Shown here: in pieces, positions 14,588 through 20,900 of the stretch
Position numbering within the stretch: the first letter of the stretch is position 1
Layout: every line of letters starts with the position of its first letter
Source: DASRHY01 sp046765875
GTDB taxonomy: Bacteria; Actinomycetota; Actinomycetes; Propionibacteriales; Kribbellaceae
Length of the DNA: 23,179 nt
Direction: 5' to 3'
Assembly: GCA_046765875.1 (NCBI GenBank)
Contig: JBKPSJ010000119.1
Span: 1 to 23,179, forward strand
Position numbers and translations under genes: made by a program
Notes under the pieces: generated by a model
What the model saw: only the letters and a program-made list of their open reading frames with translations
The model's database searches: none
What the model was told of the DNA's origin: nothing

Positions 14588-16609
14588 TCATGGCGCGTCG
14601 TATACGAGGGCCAGCAGGTTCCCCCACGTCGAGAACGCCGTTGGGCTAGGAGCCGTCCAGCGTTGGGTGTGTATGAGCACCCGGACCTGGCCGTTGTTCG
14701 CCCCGGTGCCGATGTACTGGCTGGCGGAACCCGGAAGTGTCCACGTCGAGCTCACGTCGGTCGAGCCGACATTCTGTGGCTGTGCCGGGCCACCGCCGCC
14801 GAGTGTCGGCAAGGTCACCCATCCTGGCGATGTTGTGGTGTTGCAGCCGGCCGCGCCCGGAGCCGTCCAGTTGCAGATCCTCACGGTCTGCTGTGGCAAG
14901 TTCGAGGCGATCGTCGTGCAGGCCGTGCCGGTGGTGTTGCCGCAGTTCTTGCCTTTGTAGGTCACCTTGAGGTTGGTCGCCCCGGCCCTTACGCCGCTGA
15001 ACGAGCCGTACCAGTCGTTGGCAAGCGCGGTAACGACCGCACCGGTGGGGTGTGTGGTAGCCGTGGTTCCGAGCTGGTGGCGCGCGACCGTCCAAGTGGT
15101 TGTGCCCTGCCCGGCGGTGACCTGCATAACCTCGCCGTCGATGCGGATGTAGTAGCCGCTCGTGGTCGGGAAGCCGGCCGCCGACGCGACGGTGATGGAC
15201 GTCTGAGTCAGATTCGTCGCCGTCGGACGAGTCGTTGTCTTCGGATTCACCTGGTAGTAGCTGGTGTCGTCGACAGCCAGCGCCGACGCCGAGCCGCTCT
15301 TCAGCACGCCGCTGAGGATCGCCGTCGACGCGGCGGTGGTGAAGCAGCCGCCGGGGGGATCGACACGCAACAGCGTGCCCATGCCGCCGAAGCCCTCGTC
15401 GAAGTTGGTGAACTCGTTCAGCGCGTGGCTGTGCCACGGGAAGTACCACTCACCGCAGATGGTCTGCGTCGTCGTCCCGGCGGGCAGGGTTCCCTTGTAG
15501 CCGAGGTACGGGCTGCCGCTATACCACGTGTTGCCATCCTTGAATGTGACGTCGCGGTAGTTCGGCGGCGGAACCGGCAGCGGGTTCACGCTGGGATCCC
15601 AGTGGTCCTGGTCGTCCCAGCGCAGCAGGAAGTCCTCGGTCTGGCCGGCGCCGATCGTCTCACCGAAGTGCTCGGTGTACGCCGGGGCGCCGGTCGAGTT
15701 GGTCAGCAGCCTGCCGTCCTGCGCGATCTGCGTGGTGTGGTTGCCGTGTGGGTGGAACGGGTGATTGTCGACGCCGACGTTGACCAACCGGATCAGGGCC
15801 GGCTGGGTGTTCGACGCGGTGTTCGGCTGGATGCGCACCAGCGCCCCGTACGGCTGGTTGGGCAGCAGCCCCGAGCCGTTGTCCTGGACGGTGTCCGGGA
15901 AGCTGCGGCCGTTGATCGTGAAGTACCGGTTGTTGCGGGAGTTGAAGTCGTAGGTCGCGCCGGTCTCGACCGCATGGTGCAGGAACGGGTCCATGTCGGC
16001 GAGCAGCAGCAGGTACTCACGGCTCGTGTCGAACGTCGTCGAAGCGTCGCCGTACGCGTGGTCGGCACCGGCCGTGGGACGGACGACGAGCGCGCCATAG
16101 AGCCCCATCTCGATCTGCTTGGCGGTGTCAGTGCCGCTCTCGTAGATGTAGGTCCCCGGCTGACCGGCGACGAAGCTGTAGCTCGCCGTGCCGCCGTTCG
16201 CAGCCGCCTCCTGAGTGAACAGCCCGGGCGCGCCGGTCGCGGTCACGCCCTGCTGACCTGGGAAGACGATCGACGATGCCTCGGGCAACGTGTTTGTCAG
16301 GTTGACGGCCACGGTCTCGCCCTGGCTGACGCACAGGACCGGTCCCGGGCTCTGGAAGTGGCCGTTGTCGGGCGCGTCGGCGTTCGCGTAGCTCCACATG
16401 AACACGCTGTTGCCGTCCGGCGTCTCGATGTAGCCGGTCTTCGCCACCAGGTTGAAGGTGTGCGTGCCCCCTGAGGCCACTCCCGGCGTACACACCATGC
16501 CGGTCTTGGCGAAGCCCACCGGCAGTGCCACACCGTGCCATGGGACTGCCAGCAGTGAGCAGGCGGCCAGCGCCAGGACCGTACCCAGCCGCCACATCTT
16601 GCGCGTCAT
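14588..16609 (-). CDS. Exported multicopper oxidase-like protein B with motif III and HSH motif, plus C-terminal extension
   Basis: This 673-aa protein begins with an export signal (MTRKMWRLGTVLALAACSLL); LAAC could be a lipobox, but the hydrophobic stretch continues, so Sec cleavage near VGFA is equally likely. Domain 1 is cupredoxin-like without copper motifs (SSIVFPGQQG; GTYIYESGTD). Domain 2 carries H283-P-F-H286-P-H288-G-N-H291 and, in GEWYFPWHSHALNEF, H393-S394-H395 where laccases have HCH; the type-1 Cys and its following His are missing, while M410 remains. After about residue 420 come a small beta module (ITVASAAGFPTTSGYYIRID) and a C-terminal beta-sandwich (TNLKVTYKGKNC...QVRVLIHTQRW...NLLALVYD) seen in other secreted proteins. 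GGAGG is 6 nt before ATG 16609; the upstream ATG at 16633 would overlap gene A. Confidence 0.87.
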   Translation of the reverse strand: MTRKMWRLGTVLALAACSLLAVPWHGVALPVGFAKTGMVCTPGVASGGTHTFNLVAKTGYIETPDGNSVFMWSYANADAPDNGHFQSPGPVLCVSQGETVAVNLTNTLPEASSIVFPGQQGVTATGAPGLFTQEAAANGGTASYSFVAGQPGTYIYESGTDTAKQIEMGLYGALVVRPTAGADHAYGDASTTFDTSREYLLLLADMDPFLHHAVETGATYDFNSRNNRYFTINGRSFPDTVQDNGSGLLPNQPYGALVRIQPNTASNTQPALIRLVNVGVDNHPFHPHGNHTTQIAQDGRLLTNSTGAPAYTEHFGETIGAGQTEDFLLRWDDQDHWDPSVNPLPVPPPNYRDVTFKDGNTWYSGSPYLGYKGTLPAGTTTQTICGEWYFPWHSHALNEFTNFDEGFGGMGTLLRVDPPGGCFTTAASTAILSGVLKSGSASALAVDDTSYYQVNPKTTTRPTATNLTQTSITVASAAGFPTTSGYYIRIDGEVMQVTAGQGTTTWTVARHQLGTTATTHPTGAVVTALANDWYGSFSGVRAGATNLKVTYKGKNCGNTTGTACTTIASNLPQQTVRICNWTAPGAAGCNTTTSPGWVTLPTLGGGGPAQPQNVGSTDVSSTWTLPGSASQYIGTGANNGQVRVLIHTQRWTAPSPTAFSTWGNLLALVYDAP

Positions 16610-16625
16610 CGTGGCCCTCCCTCGC

Positions 16626-17927
16626 TCAGACATAGGTCTGGCTCACGTCGGTCTGGAGGGGCAGCGTGGTCGGGGTCTGGTAGACGCGCACCTCGGTCTG
16701 CATCCCGCCGGCGCCCGGCGGCGCCCCGAAGTTGGATAGCCGGCGCCAGTCCCGGTTCTTGAACTGGTACACGTTGTAGGTGCCCCTGCCGTCCGAGCCG
16801 GACGGCCGACCCATGTCGAACGCCGGCGCGGTGAAGAGCACGTCGCGGGCCTCGCCGGGGCCGATGTAGATCGTGTTCGTGAAGTACGACGTGTCGACCG
16901 TCCCCCGACGCAGCAGTGACGCGTCCTGCCCGATCACATGCATGGGGATGCCGGGCAGCTGCATCGCGTGCTGCTGGTAGCCGAGGTTGGCCAGCCGGAG
17001 CAGGACCCGATCCCCCGGATTCACCTGGACGAGCGCGGAGTTGGGCTGGCTGTAGTCGACGTCGCCGTCGTAGTTCGGGTTCGGCGTCCCGATCCGCATC
17101 GCGTCCGGCAGGCTCGGGTCGTCGTTGGGCAGCACGGTCTGCGGGTAGCACCGGCCGTTCAGGGTGAACCACTGCGGGTTGTAGTCGGTGGCAATGGACT
17201 CCTGAATGTCGCGGTCGCCGTCATGGAAGTTCTTCCACACCTCGTTGAGCAGGATGGCGAAGTGCCGGTCGTACGCCGTAGACCCGTCGCCGTCGTTGTA
17301 GGCGTAGCCGAGCGGCGCAGCCGCAACGCCGCCCTCCTGCCGCGCCTTGGCCAGCGTTGCAGTGCCCACGTCCTGCGTTGGCCGTACGAACACGATGCCG
17401 GTCATGCCCATCTGCACATGCTCGACGTCCTCGAAGTGGCAGTGGTACATGTACGTGCCCTCGCGGTGCGGGCGGTAGAAGTACGTGACCTGCTTGCCGA
17501 TCGGCACGGCTATCGACACCTCGGGCACACCGTCGTTCAACGGTGACGGAAGGTCGAAGCCGTGCCAGTGGATCGTGTGCGAGTCGGTCAGGTCCGGCCG
17601 CTGGACCAAACCCAGATTCGTCAGGGTGATCTTGATGTCGTCGTTCTGCCGGAAGTTCAGGTGCGGCGCGGTGTGCTTCGTGTGGCCCTTGTAAGTCGCC
17701 TCGAGTTGGGTCACGCTCAGGCTGCTGTCGACCGGCACGAAGCCGAAGATGTAGACGGGATCGTTCTCCCGTCCCGGCACGGTCATGTACCCGTCCGAGG
17801 CGGCGAGCGCCAAGGTCGTCGTGGCCGCGGCGGCCGGCCCCGTGGACTCGACCAGGCCGCCCGCGACCACGGCGCCGAGGGCACCCATACCCGTCGCCTT
17901 GAGAAAGTCCCGGCGTCGCATGTCCAT
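16626..17927 (-). CDS. Tat-exported multicopper oxidase-like protein A with type-1 copper site in domain 1
   Basis: This 433-aa protein has a twin-arginine signal (RRRDFLK at residues 4-10, then a glycine/alanine-rich helix), so it is exported folded, as expected for a copper protein. Domain 1 has motif I H117-T-I-H120-W-H122-G and the joint type-1/type-3 motif H162-C163-H164...H170-V-Q-M173-G-M175 (in GTYMYHCHFEDVEHVQMGM). Domain 2 is cupredoxin-like, but at the motif III position reads YQQHAMQLPGIPMHVIGQD, without HPxHxH, and lacks the last HCH. Thus only half of a trinuclear cluster is present, resembling domain 1 of type-C two-domain oxidases. ATG 17927 follows GAGGAGG by 5 nt; an in-frame GTG at 17948 overlaps the stop of the giant gene (GTGA) and lacks such a site. 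Confidence 0.9.
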   Translation of the reverse strand: MDMRRRDFLKATGMGALGAVVAGGLVESTGPAAAATTTLALAASDGYMTVPGRENDPVYIFGFVPVDSSLSVTQLEATYKGHTKHTAPHLNFRQNDDIKITLTNLGLVQRPDLTDSHTIHWHGFDLPSPLNDGVPEVSIAVPIGKQVTYFYRPHREGTYMYHCHFEDVEHVQMGMTGIVFVRPTQDVGTATLAKARQEGGVAAAPLGYAYNDGDGSTAYDRHFAILLNEVWKNFHDGDRDIQESIATDYNPQWFTLNGRCYPQTVLPNDDPSLPDAMRIGTPNPNYDGDVDYSQPNSALVQVNPGDRVLLRLANLGYQQHAMQLPGIPMHVIGQDASLLRRGTVDTSYFTNTIYIGPGEARDVLFTAPAFDMGRPSGSDGRGTYNVYQFKNRDWRRLSNFGAPPGAGGMQTEVRVYQTPTTLPLQTDVSQTYV

Positions 17928-17944
17928 GGCAGCCTCCTCGCCAC

Positions 17945-20900
17945 TCACCGGGTCGTCTTGCTGGCTTGGGTTCTGACGGTTGCCAGCACCATCGCCACGG
18001 CCGCAGCCTGGGTGGCCCGGGCCGCCGACACCGGCCCGGTCGCCAGCAGCAGCGACACGGTGGGCACCTCATCGGCGCCGAGGTCCCACGGCGTCGTCAG
18101 TCGGAACGTCCGCAGCTGGGGCCGGAGCTGACCGTCGTAGTCGGTCAGCGGTGCCGCGACGGCGCTACCGGTGCATGGGGCCAAGTTCGCCGGGACCGGC
18201 GTGTTCGAGCAACGCACACCGCGGTCGATGGCAGGCGACGCCGTGGTGATGTGGTAGTCGCCCGTCAGCCCGACCGGCGGATCCTGGCCCGTGATCGTCA
18301 CCGCCGCCTGCTGCGGATCGAGGCGTGAGCCGGCGACCGTGAGCTCGTTGACGAACGGCGCGACGAACAGTGGATCCTCACCGATTCGGTTGCCCTGGCC
18401 GCCCGGCACCGGGCGCTGCACCCCGTCCGGTCCGAGGATGTTGCCGTTGGTCAGGCTCGAGTAGCGCGGGGTGAACGTGTCGGCGGGGTTGGTCGTGCCG
18501 TGGATCTCGAAGTCGATGAAGCCGTTGTCGACCAAAGCCGCTCCCGGCCCGAACTGGTCGAGCGTCATCGCGTCGTTGTTCCAGAAGATGTTGTTGAACA
18601 GCGCTGTCGGGTTCGAGAATTGCGGACGCGTCGCCGCGTTTGGATACTGCGCGGCGTACCGCGAATCCGTCTGCCAGGCAGGTTCGTTCGCCTCACTCGT
18701 CAGACCCGCGCCGTGCGGCACGCCAACCTGTGAGGACTCGGACGAGCCCGTCGTGACGTTGTTGGCCATCGTGTTGTTGACGATGTTGGCGCGGGACGAG
18801 TCGTCGAGCAGGATCGCGCCGCCCAGATCCGCCGCCAGGTTGTTCACGATCATGTTGTTGCGGATGTTCACCTGCTGATCGAGGGCGTTGAGCAGGAAGA
18901 TGCCGCCGCCGTCGTCCAAGGTGCTGGTGTTGCTCTGGATCAGGTTGCGGTCGACGTTCACCGACCCGGATCCGTCACCGAGCCCGCCGGCGACCGGCAG
19001 TTCGCTCTCGATGGCGATCCCGCCGCCGCTGTCGACGGCCTCGTTGTAGTAGATCTTGTTGTCGTGGATGTTGCCGCCGGGGCTGAGCCCGATGTGCGAG
19101 AGGCCGCCACCGTACTCGACGCCGAAGTTCGAGCAGAGGATGTTGTTGGCCACGTCGTAGTTGTTGGATCCGTAGAAGATCCCGAGACCGCCGGACGAGG
19201 TCAGCCCGCCATTGCCGATCAACCGATCACTGGCGACCCGCACGTTGTAGTTGTGACTACCGTGCACGAACGGCTGGCCGACGCCGATGCCTCCGGCGAA
19301 GATTCCGCCGTTGTTCTCGAGCACGTTGTTCGTCATCTGCATGTTGTTGACGCTGGCCTGCAGTTGAATTCCGCCGGCCCCGTCGCCGTGCCCGGTCATC
19401 AGGCCGAGTCCGTCGATGCGGGCCCCGCCGAACCCGGCGCTGTCCTGGCTTGGTGCTCCGGGCAAGGTCGGCACGTTGTAGGCCGTGGTGTTCTGGGCGA
19501 CGACGGTGAGGTCGGCGCCGCGAAGCACGACGCTTGGCAGCCCGCTGGTGAAGTTGGGTAGCACGTACGGCGCGTGCGCCGTCACCGTGGCGTCGAAGCC
19601 AGCGAAGTTCTGCTGGAAGAAGCGGCCGTCGATGATGCTGCCCTTGATGTTGAAGCGCGGGTCCTCCGGATCGCGACCCTGGAACTCGTGCGCGCCGATG
19701 ATGCCGCCCGGGCCCAGACCCTGGATCTTCAGCGGCTTCCACACGAGCACGTTCTCGTTGTAGGTGCCCGGCGACAACACGAGCAGGCTGCCGGCCGCTG
19801 CAGTATTGATCGCATCCTGAAGAGCGGTCGGGTTCGTACCTACTGGTGGTGGAGCTGGAACGTTCACGACCGGCGGCAGGTAGGAAACCGCGTTCGTGCC
19901 GGTGCCGTTGGAACCCCTGACGTGAACGGTGATTCCGTTGACGCTAGGAACGCCGCCCCCACCGGGATTCGTGTTGGCCGTGATTATCGTGAGCTCTTTC
20001 GGCCCGGGCCGGAACGTTGACGTATTGATCGCCGGCACGTTGATCACAATCGTGTCGGGCGTACTCGTCGTTCCCGGAGTCCAGCTGGCGATTCCACCAT
20101 TAGCTCTGGTCAAAGTGGTGACATCGCCAGTACGGACATCGGTCAGGGTGACCCGGCCGCCCGTCGCCCCGGTCGCACCCGCGATACCGATGAAGTCACC
20201 CTGGATCGTGACCTGACGGCTGCCAGTCGGTCCGACCACCGGCGTCGACACTTGCAGCAACTCAGGCCGCGCGGGATCAGAAGGATCTGGCGCGACGCCG
20301 CCTGCCGCTCCCGCCGGGTCCTGGCACGCAGTTCCCGAAATGGGGTCTACCGGTGTGTCGAGTTGGTCGGTGAGTCCCGGCCACACCTCGAACGGCGTGT
20401 TCGCTGTCAGCAGGTTCGGGTTGTAGTTGGCGTTCGGGTGGTCTTTGCTACCCGGATCGTCCACTACGGCGATGTACATGCCCGGGCAGGGTCCCTGCGG
20501 GATCGGGCAATTCAGCGTCTCGGTCGACGGCAATAGAGCCTCGTACGCGCCGTCCGCGCTCGTGTTGACGGTCTTGATCAGCCGCCAATTGTCGCGGTTG
20601 AACGGCGTATTGACATTTGGTGTCGCGCAGCTCGTACCGCCGTTCGCGCAGACCGTGTCGACTCGGGCGTAGATCCCGACCGGGATGTTCGCGATCGGCC
20701 GCGGCTCCCCGTACCAGTTGGACATCTGGTTGCGCTCGAAGTAGATGTCGTTGAAGACCTGGCCAACTACACGTCCGGGCTCTTCGACGTCACCGGTCCG
20801 GGCGTCGGTGGGGTCCTCGCCGTTCGGGTCGGTCCGGAAGTTGGTCATCATGAAGAAGTCGGCGTTGGCGTTCTGCTGGTTCTGCAGCACCACGAGGTGC

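Noticed and set aside
14663..16474. Long open frame of 603 codons on the plus strand across the copper oxidase gene
   Set aside because: Antisense shadow of gene B: Arg/Gly/Ala/Val-rich composition, no domain, and the minus strand has clear multicopper oxidase motifs.
14588..16609. Protein B as an ordinary three-domain laccase
   Set aside because: It lacks motifs I and II and has HSH in place of HCH, so it cannot hold a type-1 copper or a full trinuclear cluster alone.
19050..19340. Repeated GTTGTTG-like strings that look like a repeat array
   Set aside because: They are the codons of Asn-Asn turns in the beta-helix of the giant protein, irregularly spaced; not a CRISPR or tandem DNA repeat.
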